A stretch of DNA of 64,000 bases, taken from contig NC_054743.1 in assembly GCF_018143015.1 (NCBI RefSeq), positions 44,550,922 to 44,614,921 of the forward strand, given 5' to 3'. This document shows, piece by piece, positions 33,573 to 44,407 of this stretch. This DNA comes from Lytechinus variegatus (taxonomy: Eukaryota; Echinodermata; Echinoidea; Temnopleuroida; Toxopneustidae). The notes below the pieces were generated by a model. The model was not told the DNA's origin. It worked only from the letters and a program-made list of their open reading frames with translations, and made no database searches. A program made the translations under genes and the position numbers. Positions within the stretch are counted from its first letter, which is position 1, and each line of letters starts with the position of its first letter.

Positions 33573-35903
33573 CAGTGGCGTAACTACGGGGGGGGAATGG
33601 GGGGCACTTGCCCCCCCCCCCCTCCCCAATCGGCTGGCCAAAAAAAAGGGAAAAGGAGAAAAAGGGAAAAAGGAAAAGAAACGTAGTGGGGAAAAGAAGA
33701 AATTGTTGTTTATTATAGTGTTATATTATGTTATACAGTGCGTCCCAGAAAAAAACGAAACCGAGATTTAGCGATCATTTATCATAACTTAATCATAAAT
33801 AAAATAGACAAATGACCTATCAATTTAAAGCTTAGAATCTCTTCTTTCATCTGATATTACTTACATTATTTCTCATTCACGCAAGAGTGAGCAAATACAA
33901 TTTGAAGAAAGGATATCAAAAACTCATTTAGCGGGGGTTATATGGGTTTAAAAAGGAAAACCACATTTTTGAAGAGTTCAATATCTCTTCTTTAATTTGA
34001 TACCTAAATTACAGAAAATGGTAAAAAAATAACAAAGTTCTGGTCATTTGAAATAAGGCATGAATTTCAATAATGTCATAAAATGAACAGGTTCTCCAGG
34101 CTGGCTTTCAAACTCACTCGACACTCTGTTTTGTTGACGATCAGCCAAGCATTAAATCTTTTGTTCACCATGCGAAAGCTTCTGTGGGAAACCGGTGAAA
34201 ACACGTTTATCTCATGAAATTATGGAAATACAAGCCTTATTTCAAATGACCAGAACTTTTTTTATTTCTTGACCATTTTCTGTAATTCAGGTACCAAATA
34301 AAAGAGCAGATATTGAACATTTCGGAAATGTGGTTTTCTTTTTGAAACCCAGATACCCCCGCCAAATGAGTTTTTGGTATCCTTTCTCCAAATTGTTTTT
34401 TCACTCATGCGTGAATAAGAAATAACCTAAGTAATATCAGATGAAAGAGGAGATTCTAAGCTTTAAATTTGTAGGTCATTTGTCTATTATTATTATGACT
34501 AAGTTATGATAAATGATCGCTAAATCTCGGATTCGTTTATTCTGGGACGCACTTGTAACACAGGAAGCATTTTTTCATAACTTTAAGAAAGATTATTTGC
34601 TTAATTGTGTCTTCATTGTTCCTGGTGCTCGCATAGACTGTTTAACGAGATATATAAACCTGTTGTACTAAAGCCTCCCGTTTTCAAATCAATATACAAC
34701 AAAATAATATATTTCCTCGCAATTAGAGTTATTATTGTTTTAAGTAGTGATACATTCTTTTTCATGACTACTGATAGTTGTTGCCCTATTTTAAGGTCTT
34801 AAAATAAAACATTTCCTTCCATGCTAACGTTCGTATTAGTGGATTGGTGAGATTTCTGCTCTTCATGAACTCCTAAAATCAGTCCTTAAAATGTCAATTT
34901 TTCTGATCTGAATATAAAAAAAAAATTAGCTCGTGCTTCGCGCTCGCATCATTTGGTTAGTGAAATACGTGGGTTCTTAGTGAATTCCTACAAATAATCC
35001 TTAGAATGCTCCTCCTCATGTCTAAATTTCCTAGATTTTCAGCTCGCGCTTCGCGCTCGCAGTATTTCATTAGTGAGATGCGTATGATAATCATGATTAC
35101 AATGACCTCAAAAAGTGATCCATGTGTTTAAATGTAATTCTAACAAACTCACCAAGCGCTTGGCACTCGCATTAGATGGCTATGGTGAGATATAAACTCT
35201 GACTTAATGAATTCCTAACTATAGTCCTTAAAATACCCATGTTTGGGGTCAATATATCAAAAATTTCAGCTCGCGCTTCGCGCTCGCATCATTTGGTTAG
35301 TCAAATACGTAGGGTCTTAGAGAATTCCTACAAACAACCCTTAGAATGCCCCTCTTCAGGTCTATATTTCCTTAATTTTCAGCTCGCATTTTTGCGCTTG
35401 CAGTATTTGATTGATAAGATGCGTATGATAATCATGATTACATGACTACAAAAGGTACTTCATGACTTTATTTAGATGTAATTCTAACAAAATCAGCAAA
35501 GGATGGCACTAGCATTAGATGAATATGGTGAGATATTTATACTATTAATGGATTCTAAAATATAATCCTTAATATTTCCTGGTTTAGGGTCAGTATATAC
35601 ACAAATTTTAGCTCGCGCTCGCATTGTATGTTTAGCGAGACAGTTAAGTATCATGATTACAAAACAATTTGCTTAAAATGTCCATTTTTAGCCCTCAATA
35701 TCAAAAATGTTCATCTCGCGCTTCGCGCTCGCATTATTTAATAAGTGAGATACATATCCGTTTAATGGCACTGCATGTCGTTAAGATATCTCTATTAGGT
35801 CAGAATACATGACAACTGAGCGCGCTTCGCGCGCTCCCTAAGTGAACCGATTTTTTTGCTTGTGCCCCCCCCCCCAAATGCCGTTACCCACGGAACGCCA
35901 CTG
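33573..35903. mobile_element. hAT-like non-autonomous element in LINE ORF1
   Basis: The ends CAGTGGCGTAACTACGGG and ACCCACGGAACGCCACTG are inverted repeats. Perfect TCCGTTCC duplications flank it (33565-33572 and 35904-35911). An 8-bp duplication with CAGTGGCG ends is characteristic of hAT. Just inside are a G-run and C-runs; the interior is the GCTCGCGCTTCGCGCTCGC repeat family (34920-35850) plus a mariner-type MITE. No transposase is present. Removing the element with one duplication copy restores the LINE ORF1 frame. Confidence 0.9.
33736..34555. mobile_element. 820-bp palindromic mariner-type MITE
   Basis: Flanked by TA, it begins CAGTGCGTCCCAGAA and ends in the inverse TTCTGGGACGCACT-like sequence (TTTATTCTGGGACGCACTTG). 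The inverted arms extend about 350 bp inward (GAAAACCACATTT mirrored by AAATGTGGTTTTC; CATTTGAAATAAGGC mirrored by GCCTTATTTCAAATG), so nearly the whole element could fold back. TA target and CAGTGCGTCCCA termini suit Tc1/mariner. It is nested inside the hAT-like element. Confidence 0.85.
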
Positions 35904-36207
35904 TCCGTTCCTGTGCTGTGACGTAATCAGTTTTCTCAGAATACGTGTCACGTACGGCGTCTCTAGCCGCCATATTCAAAGTACAAATGAGCAAAAGTTA
36001 TAAATGTTACTGACGAGTTAATCTTCGATAATATTTCTAAAATTTTTCACATACCTCGACTATAGTTGTCCAGAAATCATATATTCCAAAATTAATCAAG
36101 TTCCAGAATATATCCAAAAGGACGGTTTTTCCTTGCTGCTATGTTGGTCGTGACCGAACAAGACAAGAAGAAAATAGTGCCCCCCTGGAATTCAAATACC
36201 CTTGGTA

Positions 36208-36293
36208 TTATGTTTTTCATTACAGATCGAGCATACTGATCTTAAACAAAATAGGAGTAATGCCGAAAATTTGTTAAACAAATTATAATTTCC
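36208..36293 (+). repeat. 80-bp direct repeat, left copy
   Basis: The block TTTTTCATTACAGATCGAGC through CGAAAATTTGTTAAACAAAT recurs near 41349-41427, with a shorter third partial copy at 41320-41352. The copies bracket the SINE plus hAT-like composite. They may be an old duplication of array intron sequence rather than a target duplication, since 80 bp is too long for one. Confidence 0.7.
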
Positions 36294-36417
36294 TCCTATA
36301 AAAGCCTCCTAATTTCCTATATATTGTCCACGGCGGACGGCATTTGAATAGTAATGAGTCAGAAAGAAGAGGACCGAGGATATTTGAATTCAGTTCATGG
36401 TAGCTTAGCCGTGAACC

Positions 36418-36473
36418 AGAATAGCCTGGTGGTTGAGTCGCTGCCCGGAAAGCAGTAGATGGCAGGTTCGAAT
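36418..36473 (+). mobile_element. tRNA-derived SINE head, split in its B box
   Basis: TGGTGGTTGAGTCGCTGCCC resembles a pol III A box, and GGTTCGAAT at 36465-36473 is the first part of a B box. The remaining CC and downstream CACTGGTTCC sit at 41285-41300, on the far side of the hAT-like insertion. Without it the B box would read GGTTCGAATCC. Upstream and tail limits of the SINE are not certain. The insertion probably silenced this copy. Confidence 0.7.
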
Positions 36474-36530
36474 CAGTGGCGTAGCTACGGGGGGGGGGGG
36501 CGTGCCCCCTGAGATTTGGTGTGCCCCCCT

Positions 36531-38739
36531 GTTACACCCACAAATGTAATAATCGCCCACAAATGTAATAACGCCCACAAATGTAATAACACTTTACCCA
36601 CAAATGTAATAACGCCCACAAATGTAATAACACTTTACCCACAAATGTAATAACGCCCACAAATGTAATAACACTTTACCCACAAATGTAATAACGCCCA
36701 CAAATGTAATAACACTTTACCCACAAATGTAATAATGCACTTTACCCACAAATGAATAATGACTTTACCCACAAATGTAATACATTTGAAGTGATTTTTG
36801 GCGAATTCGTTCTAAACTAATATCCTATAGTAATGCGTTCATATAGCACAAAAGTTCAAAGTCTTTTTTCCAGACCCGGTTAATGAAATATTACAGTACA
36901 AGTCCAAGTCTTTTTCCAGACCCGGTTTTTCAAAATTATAATATACGTCCAAAGTCTTTTTACCAGACCCGGTTGTTTCAAAATCATAATATACGTCCAA
37001 AGTCTTTTTTCCAGACCCGGTTAATTCAAAAATTATAATGCAAGTCCAAAGTCTTTTTTCAGACCCGGTCGTTTAAAAAATTATAATATACGTCGGTGAG
37101 GGGTAAAGACAACACTCTAAGCCCAAGCATTTTAAGTGGGTTTAATTTTGAAGATTGGTCTCAGCTGTCATTTTTTTTCAATATTTCTTTATCTTTTAAA
37201 TAACCGGGTCCAGACGAAAGACTAAGCATAATACTCGTGTTATTCCACAAGAATAAGAATATGAGTCTTTTGTTTTTAGGATTGTTTAAATCATTTTTAA
37301 ATCACCGGGTCTGGAATAAAGACAACACTCTAAACATGTGCTTTGCTACATGCATGGTCTTAATTTGGAGGATTGTTGGTTCTTAGATTCGTTGTTGGGG
37401 GTTGAGTTTTATTGATTTTTTATTCCTGAAATAATTGTGTCTGGAGGAAAGTCGATCTTCGACAATCGGTCTTCATGTTGTTCCACAGTAATTAGATTAT
37501 GGGGTATTCGTTATAGAATATTTGTAAAAACTATTTTATTTTTCAAATAGTAACCAAGTCTGGAGAAAGGATGTCTGCTTTACCAAAGCGTAATTACAAT
37601 TATTTGTAGGGGTAGTAGTATTATTCAAAAAAGACATATTTTTACTGGGTGAAACTTTGGAAATTTGGTCTTAGATTTGAAGTTTTTCAGTTACTTTTTT
37701 TAATAGCCGGGTCTGGAGGAAAGAGTACGTTTTAAAACTCGAGAATAAGAATATAAGGTCTTATTCTTATCTGGAATAAAGACAACACTCTATACCTCTT
37801 TTTTAAAACAGGTTCTTAGGTTGAAGGTTTGTTTGGTCTTAGACTTTGATTTTTTTTTAATTCTTACTATTAGCGTTTTTTTTTTTGGAAGAAAAAATGG
37901 TCGGGCTGAAAGACTACGCTATATCCAGCATTAATAAGATTATGGGGTCTTTATACTGTTTTTAAACTGTTATTCATAATGTTTAAATAACAGGTAACCG
38001 GGTTTGGAGAAAAGACTACGCTTGATTCTCAATTTACTCTCAGTGCATATATTCACAATATACACCGTATAAGTTCAAACAACAACAAAGACATTAATTC
38101 CACCAGTTTTAATTAACTGGGTCTGGAGAAAAGACTATGCTCGATTCCCATTTTTTTCCACCGGAATATCATTATTGTATCTTAGTTTGGACTTATATTA
38201 TAAATTTTGAAATAACTGGGTCTGGAAAAAGACTGGACTTTTTAAAATTCTTGAAACAACCGGGTCTGGAAAAAAGACTTTGGACTTATATCACAATTTT
38301 TGAAACAACCGGGTCTGGAAAAAAAAGACTTTGGACTTTTATTATATTTTTTTAAACAACCGGGTCTGGAAAAAAGACTTTGGATTTATATTATAATTTT
38401 TGAAACAACCGGGTCTGGAAAAAAGACTTTGGACTTGTACTTTGATGTTTTATTAACCCGGTCTGAAAAAAGACTGCACTTTTGTGCTATATGAACGCAT
38501 TACTATAGGATTTTAGTTTAGAACGGATTCGCCAAAAATCCCTTCAAATTTATTACATTTGTGGGTAAAGTCATTATTACATTTGTGGGCGATCAAAAAT
38601 TATTACATTTGTGGGTAAAGTGTTATTACATTTGTGGGCGTTATTACATTTGTGGGTAAAGTGTTATTACATTTGTGGGCGTTATTACATTTGTGGGCGT
38701 TATTACATTTGTGGGCGTTATTACATTTGTGGGTGCAAC
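36531..38739. mobile_element. 2.2-kb foldback element with tandem-repeat arms
   Basis: The left arm starts GTTACACCCACAAATG and holds about a dozen tandem CCACAAATGTAATAA units (18- and 23-bp spacing, 36535-36785). A unique block with CTATAGTAATGCGTTCATAT follows, then roughly 60-bp units of CAGACCCGGTT and CCAAAGTCTTTTT. The right arm is the same in inverse order and orientation, ending TTACATTTGTGGGTGCAAC. The middle (37090-38180) carries further CCGGGTCTGGA units. Long inverted arms made of short tandem repeats are the hallmark of foldback transposons such as sea urchin TU and fly FB. No protein is encoded. Confidence 0.85.
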
Positions 38740-39269
38740 ACCCCCCCCCCCCCCCCGAGAAAAAATTGGCAGAGCGAAACAAAAAGAAAAGAAAAAAGGG
38801 AGAAAGAAGAAAGAAAAAGAAAAAGAAAAGAAGAAAAAAAAGACAGAACAAAAAAAGAAAAGGAGGAAGACGAGTGAATGAAATAATGTGAGGGGAAGAC
38901 TTGCAATAAAAAAAAATATTTTCATGTAACTATATAGAATTTTTGCTGGCACTTCGCGCCATAATTGCCTGTTCGATGGGATTCATATCTTGCTCAATAG
39001 GCTGATTTAGAGCAAGTTTTGAAGTAAATATGCAAAACATATTTTAACTCGGACATCGAGCTTTCATTATTTTTTTTTTCATTTACAAATTAAGGTGCTC
39101 TGTAAAATGTCCGTTTTATGTTCTACATATCAGCATTTTAAGCTCACGCTGCGTGGTCACATTGTTTCATTTGCCGAGTTTATATTGTCTACGTGTATTC
39201 CATAATGTTCCATTAAACAAATGTGTTCAGAAAGCCCAGATTTTAGGTCTAAATATAAAATATGCGCGA

Positions 39270-40560
39270 TAGCCTGCATGTTCTTTATGTCAGGAAAATG
39301 CTTGGACACAAACAAAATACAGAGTCGAGGAGGTTTAAGTTTAGACTCCGTTTATTATCAGAGTACTCATGATGCAATTAATGAAATCATAGTTACTTAA
39401 AATTGGATGTCAATCAGAATATAATTAAATATTACAAATATATAACCAGGAAATTATGTTCAGTAACCAGTCTCGCATCAATCAAATCGTTTAAATGAAA
39501 TTGTGTGTGACTTCTATGGAAGCTGGCTAGAGTTCAAGGTCCGGAGATTTTGAAGTAAATGTTCCTTGCTTTAGGCAAAGCAAGTAGTGCGGACATGTAA
39601 TGGCCAGATGGTACTGTTCTTACTTTCCTTTTGAAGATTAACGAGTTGCAAATGGGTACAGCACGAAGATTCCATAACAGTTCCCCACCACATAGAGGCT
39701 TGACGCCATCATCTCTCACTCAGTATTGCGAGATTCACGAAGTTATAAATTCATCACAAAGGAGGGGGAAATTCTGTCACACGCTGTCTAACCCTTCAGT
39801 TGGCTTTATACTCTGTCCTAGTCCCCAAAGGGAGGAGCCACCTGTAATTACAATCCAAACTTCCATAGATAGCGATATGCAAATAATACCTTACCTCTAT
39901 ATAATACAATTGTAACGGTTTATTTCTGTTTGACACCCACAATTACTTTAGATCAAATAACAATAAAATCACAAGCAAATCATCATTTAGAAATATCTAT
40001 GTGAAAAGATTAAGGTAAATACTTGTTTTACTGAATGAAATGTTAACTAATTTACATGCAATAACGAGACCACTATAAATCAGGATTAATCCTGAGCGGC
40101 AATTATCAATCAATCATCGATCTATCTTCACACACTATGCCTGATACAACTCCAGTCTTTATACTAAAACATCCTTAAAATTCAATATCAAATTCGTCAG
40201 AGAATAACACATCATAGTATATCAGTGTGAAAACAAGACAATTTATAACTTACAATTCAGCTTTGGTAGTGCTTGGCTTCAAAATAAATTCAGTAACATG
40301 GTTGATAAGGAATGGACATGCTAGAAGTCTTTCCTCTATGACCACCTAAATGGCTTCCTCAATTAGCAGTGAGACAAACTGAGAAACCCCTCACATACAA
40401 CCCATTCACTTGTACACACTCATTCAAATCCGCTCAACCATCCTAGAGTCACTCTCACTACCACTCACACTCCTGCTCTAGCAACTTATTTGCATTACAA
40501 AGAAAAGCGAATTGCAGCTCCTGTATATCTGAAATGAAGAAAAAGTATTTGGTTACAAAG
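39270..40560. other. Unassigned insert within the hAT-like composite
   Basis: This roughly 1.3-kb stretch lacks the GCGAGC motifs of its surroundings and has no coding frame with family resemblance. On the minus strand a polyadenylation-like AATAAACGGAGTC lies near 39350. A solo LTR is conceivable but neither termini nor a target duplication could be shown. Confidence 0.3.
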
Positions 40561-41457
40561 AAGGGTAGTTTTCTGACAATTTATATATCCAGTTTTACAT
40601 CAGAATATCAATAATTGTCTGCTCACGCTTCACGATCGCATTATTAATGATACCCAATTGACTATATCCTATTTATGACTTACAAAATATGAATAGAGTG
40701 TCCCGCTTTTAGGTCTAAAATCTCAATTTTCTTCCTCTTGCGCTTCGTGCTCGCATCAATTGTTTAGTTACATACCTATCCCATTAATTAATACAAAAAG
40801 TGCTTAGAATCACCCTTTTTAGGTCGGAATGTCAAAAAAAAATTGCTCGCACTTCGCGCTCGCATTATTGAACTGTAAGCAGTCCTTAACAGGTCCCTTT
40901 TCGCTAGAACAGTTGATAAAAATTTCTGTTCGCGCTCGGGGGTACATACGAATCTTGTTCAGGATCACACATAACATTGCCCAGAAAATTAAATTTTCAG
41001 GAAAAATGCATTAAAATAAAAAAAAAATCGCTCGCGCTTCGCGCTCACACTTTTTATAAGGCTTATGAGATTATTTTATGTTTATGTTGTTTTATAAGAA
41101 TAAAACTAAGAAGTGACTGATATAGGTGAAGATAATTTCTGGCCTGGTCCCCTATTGGCGAAAGTCGGATCCGCCCTTGTGGACACATAGACACACACCG
41201 GAAAATGGCCGGTGCACCCCCCCCCCCCCCAGAAAAAGCAAGCACCCCCTGGAAAAAAATCCTAGCTACGCCACTCGTTCGAATCCCACTGGTTCCAATT
41301 TTTTCTGGCTTATGATTTTCGATTTTCATACAGATCGAGCATACTGATCTTATGATTTTCATTACAGATCGAGCATATTGATCTTTAACAAATAAGAGTA
41401 ACGCCGAAAATTTGTTAAACAAATTTTGAATTGATTTTCATGTTACTATTTTATCAG

Positions 41458-41556
41458 ATTGAGACTCTTGTTCTCAAAGAGGATCTCAGTGAACGTCCGT
41501 CTGCATCACGGGATTTCGCTCAGTTCATCTGTAAGATGAATCACCTGAAGAATGAT
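41458..41556 (+). pseudogene. Truncated NLR-type LRR exon
   Basis: After TTTTATCAG it matches the first 99 bp of the array exon (IETLVLKEDLSERPSASRDF onward to AQFICKMNHLK). It then breaks into unrelated sequence with no splice donor. The break lies just left of the repeat element at 41581-42360. It is probably skipped or dead. Confidence 0.85.
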
Positions 41557-41580
41557 GATTGTTTGTTTTTGATGAATGAT

Positions 41581-42360
41581 TTTGTCTCACCTGCATAGCA
41601 GAGTGAGACTATAGGCGCCGCTTTTCCGACAGCGGCGGCGTCAACATCAAATCTTAACCTGAGGTTAAGTTTTTGAAATGACATCCTAACTTAAAAAGTA
41701 TATAGACCTAGTTCATAAAACTTGACCATAGGGTTTATCAGGTATTACTAAAATTCCTATCAGAGTTTCATGTCACATGACTAAGGTCAAAGGTCATTTA
41801 GGGTCAATGAACTCAAACCATGTTGGGGGAATCAACATCAAAATCTGAACCTGAGGTTAAGTTTTTGAAATGTCATCAAAACTTAGAAAAACTTTGAAAG
41901 CATGTTGGTCTAGTTCATAAATCTTGGACATAAGAGTAATCAAGTATCACTGAACATCCTGTGCGCATTTTATGTCACATGACCAAGGTCAAAGGTCAAT
42001 GAACTTTGGCCATAATGGGGGTATCTGTTGAATTACCATCATAACTTTGCAAGTTTATTGATCTGACTTTTAAAACTTGGACATAAGAGTAATCAAGTAT
42101 CTTTGAATATCTTGTGTAAGTTTCAGGTCACATGACCAAGGTCAAAGGTCATGTAAGGTCAATGAATTTTGACCACATTGGGGGTATTTGTTGAATTACC
42201 ATCCTATCTCTGTAAGTGTATTGGTCTAGTTCATAAAACGTGGAAATAAGAGTAACCAAGTGTTAATGAACATCTTGCGCGAGTTATAGTAGTTTTCAAA
42301 GTCAGCAATACTGCTATGTTGAATTGCGTGATGCAGGTGAGACGGCCAGAGGCATTCCAC
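41581..42360. mobile_element. Echinoderm-type repeat element with GTCTCACCTGCA ends
   Basis: The left end GTCTCACCTGCATAGCAGAG and the inverse TGCAGGTGAGAC near the right are inverted repeats. The interior is three or four roughly 140-bp units, each with GTCACATGACCAAGGTCAAA, AATGAACTTTGGCC-like and TTGGACATAAGAGTAATCAA blocks. It ends near GGCATTCCACTTG. It is common in sea urchin DNA by recollection. No protein is encoded. Confidence 0.75.
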
Positions 42361-42530
42361 TTGTTTGTATATTTCATCGCTGTTTTACCTTGAAAACTGT
42401 CATGAAACATTAGTGTCTTATTGTGTTGTTGAAATTAATCATTAATAAGGTTAATATGATTTCAATACACAGTGGATTGTAAAGAATGTAAAGTAATATT
42501 GTATTCATTTTCATGTTACTATTTCATCAG

Positions 42531-42695
42531 ATTGAGACTCTTGTTCTCTACGAGGATCTCAGTGAACATCCATCTGCATCACGTGATCTCGCTCACTTCA
42601 TCTGTAAGATGAATCATCTGAAGAACCTCACACTCTATGGTTATCATCATGATGACTTCTACTCAACATCATCGTCGAAGGCATCAACTACAAAG
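42531..42695 (+). CDS. NLR-type LRR exon, array copy 1
   Basis: The exon has 55 codons between an acceptor (TTTCATCAG|ATT) and a donor (CAAAG|GTAATA), phase 0 at both ends. It encodes IETLVLYEDLSEHPSASRDL, AHFICKMNHLKNLTLYGYHH and DDFYSTSSSKASTTK. The LxxLxL pattern, HLKNLTL core and DDFYST end match leucine-rich-repeat exons of echinoderm NLR (NACHT-LRR) receptors, thought to sense microbes in the cytosol. No NACHT domain lies in the window. Differences from its sisters are H for R (SEHPS) and K for M before ASTTK. Confidence 0.75.
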
Positions 42696-43494
42696 GTAAT
42701 ATACAGTAAGAGGTATTTACATGTAAAGGGACAGTACTTAATGAAACCATAATGCTCTTTAAATTGTCTCATGACGCTGCGATGCCTTATATAAACTACA
42801 ATTGTCAATTCCGCTTTGTAATGATTTTTTTTTTCTTGAATTGTTATTGAATTGTGATCAAAGGACCTGACTAAATGTAATTTCTCACTACCGACAAAAT
42901 CGAACAATGTTTCATTTTCTTATTTCAATTTATTATAATGCAATATAAATATTTAATGTAACGGTTAAGACATAAAAGCATATTGGTTGTATTTTGTATG
43001 GTAAACCGTTTGCAATTTGCAATTCTCTACTGTTTAAGTCTAATAGTGAGAAATATCTGTCAAAAGATAAAAATAGGGCAAAAGATATTTTAAAAGTTTT
43101 CTTTTTAACTCTGGGGACGGTTTGGTTTTTGGTACACAGTGGTTACATGATGCTGCAATGCGAAATTAGCCGTGTGTAACAGCTTTTAACAATTTTTTTT
43201 ATTCCTACTTCAATTTTCAGTTAATAAACGGGATGATAATTTCCTAAATGAGAGGTATGATGTTGTAAGAAACGCGCATAAAGGAATGTAAATTAAATTT
43301 TCATTTTAGTTGTTGATTTTATCGTTTTTGGTATATTTCATCGCTGTTTTACCTTGAAAACTGTCATAAAACATAAGTGTCTTATCGTGCTGTTGATATT
43401 AATGATTGATAATGTTAAAATGATTTCAATACAATTTGGATTGTAAAGAATGTAAAGTAATATTAAATTCATTTTCATGTTACTTTTTTATCAG

Positions 43495-43659
43495 ATTGAG
43501 ACTCTTGTTCTCAACGATTATCTCAGTGAACGTCCATCTGCATCACGTGATCTCGCTCAGTTCATCTGTAAGATGAATCATCTGAAGAACCTCACACTCA
43601 AAGGACATCATCATGATGACTTCTACTCAACATCATCGTCGATGGCATCAACTGCAAAG
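43495..43659 (+). CDS. NLR-type LRR exon, array copy 2
   Basis: The exon is 165 bp, phase 0-0, with the same splice sites as copy 1. It encodes IETLVLNDYLSERPSASRDL, AQFICKMNHLKNLTLKGHHH and DDFYSTSSSMASTAK. It starts 964 bp after copy 1, and the introns are also near-identical, so the whole exon-plus-intron unit was duplicated. It is closest in sequence to copy 5 at 59609 (both have NDYLSER and MASTAK). Substitutions cluster in the predicted LRR surface positions after LVL and LTL. Confidence 0.75.
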
Positions 43660-44407
43660 GTAATATATAGTAAGAGGTATTTATATGTAAAGGGACAGTA
43701 CTTAATAAAACCATAATGCTCTTCAAATTCTCTCATGACGCTGCGATGCCTTATATAAACTACAATTGTCAATTCCGCTTTGTAATGATTTTTTTTTCTT
43801 GAATTGTTATTGAATTGTGATCAAAGGACATGACTAAATTTAATTTCTCACTACCGACAATCGAACAATATTTCATTTTCTTATTTCAATTTATTATAAT
43901 GCAATATGAACATTTTATATAACGGTTAAGACATAAAAGCATATTGATTATATTTTGCATGATAAACCGCTTGCAATTTGCAATTCTCTATTGTTTTAAG
44001 TTTAATAGTAAGAAATATCTGTCGAGAGATAAAAACATGGCAAAAGATATTTAAAAAATATTTTTTTTAACTCTGGGGACGATTTGCTTTTTAGTATACA
44101 GTGGTTACATGATGCAGCAATGCGAAATGAGCCGTGTGTAACAGCTGTTAAAAATGATTTCTGCTTTGAGGAGTATGATGTTGTAGGAAACACTCATAAA
44201 TGAATGTAAAAAAAAAATATTGTTGTTGATTTTGCCGTTTTTCGTATATTTCATCGCTTATTTACCTTGAAAACTGTCATAAAACATAAGTGTCTTATCG
44301 TGCTGTTGATATTAATGATTGATAATGTTAAAATAATTTCAATACACATTGGATTGTAAAGAATGTAAAGTAATTTTGAATTAATTTTCATGTTACTATT
44401 TTATCAG

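Larger units (their letters stand above)
32640..35973 (-). pseudogene. Tx1/L1-like LINE ORF1 with zinc knuckles, split by a hAT-like element
   Basis: ORF1 starts MAARDAVRDTYSEKTDY at 35973 with a good start context. It is interrupted at 35904 by the 33573-35903 element and resumes in frame at 33564 (CKPVFIRHRDNPQEND). It runs to one TAG at 33218-33220, then continues in the same frame through VVYIEKPTHSLPRHIMFG to zinc knuckles at 33040-32960. The first knuckle, CSNCLEAGHHRSHC, is complete; the second (WKQCNKSGHIAREC) has lost its first cysteine. A MITE at 32712-32870 breaks the C-terminus. The single TAG and the missing cysteine indicate a dead copy; the family role is RNA binding. Confidence 0.75.
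30224..36170 (-). mobile_element. Tx1/L1-like LINE, 5' part (leader, ORF1, endonuclease)
   Basis: This is the 5' half of the LINE whose 3' half is at 11798-14838. Going down the minus strand: leader (about 36170-35974), ORF1 (split by the 33573-35903 element), a spacer, and the ORF2 endonuclease through the start of RT (NKAPGT, then EFYPMFWEQVKDI). Apparent degradation is moderate, with several stops and frameshifts. The upstream limit is approximate. Net LINE length after removing insertions is about 6.5 kb, normal for Tx1-type elements. Confidence 0.8.
36474..41276. mobile_element. 4.8-kb hAT-like composite element
   Basis: The left end CAGTGGCGTAGCTACGGG and the right end CCTAGCTACGCCACTC are inverted (one terminal mismatch), with perfect GTTCGAAT duplications at 36466-36473 and 41277-41284. 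Inside are a G-run, a foldback element (36531-38739), a purine tract (38755-38880), GCTCGCGCTTCGCGCTC-type repeats (38940-39170 and 40610-41060) and an unassigned insert (39270-40560). There is no transposase. It shares termini and interior with the element at 33573-35903, so both are one family. Confidence 0.85.

Noticed and set aside
36530-36790. CRISPR-like array of regular short repeats
   Set aside because: Units are tandem with almost no spacers, are mirrored at 38550-38740, and the genome is eukaryotic; it is an arm of a foldback element.
38603-38952. Overlapping Phe-rich and Lys-rich frames on both strands
   Set aside because: They are translations of the foldback element's tandem repeats and the adjoining purine tract.
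39270-40560. Solo LTR
   Set aside because: Only a polyadenylation-like signal was seen; no paired termini or 5-bp duplication could be shown.
42659-42907. Minus-strand frame beginning MFDFVGSEKLHLV, seen again at 45501-45746
   Set aside because: It is antisense to the LRR exon and intron and recurs only because the unit is duplicated; no splice or start support.
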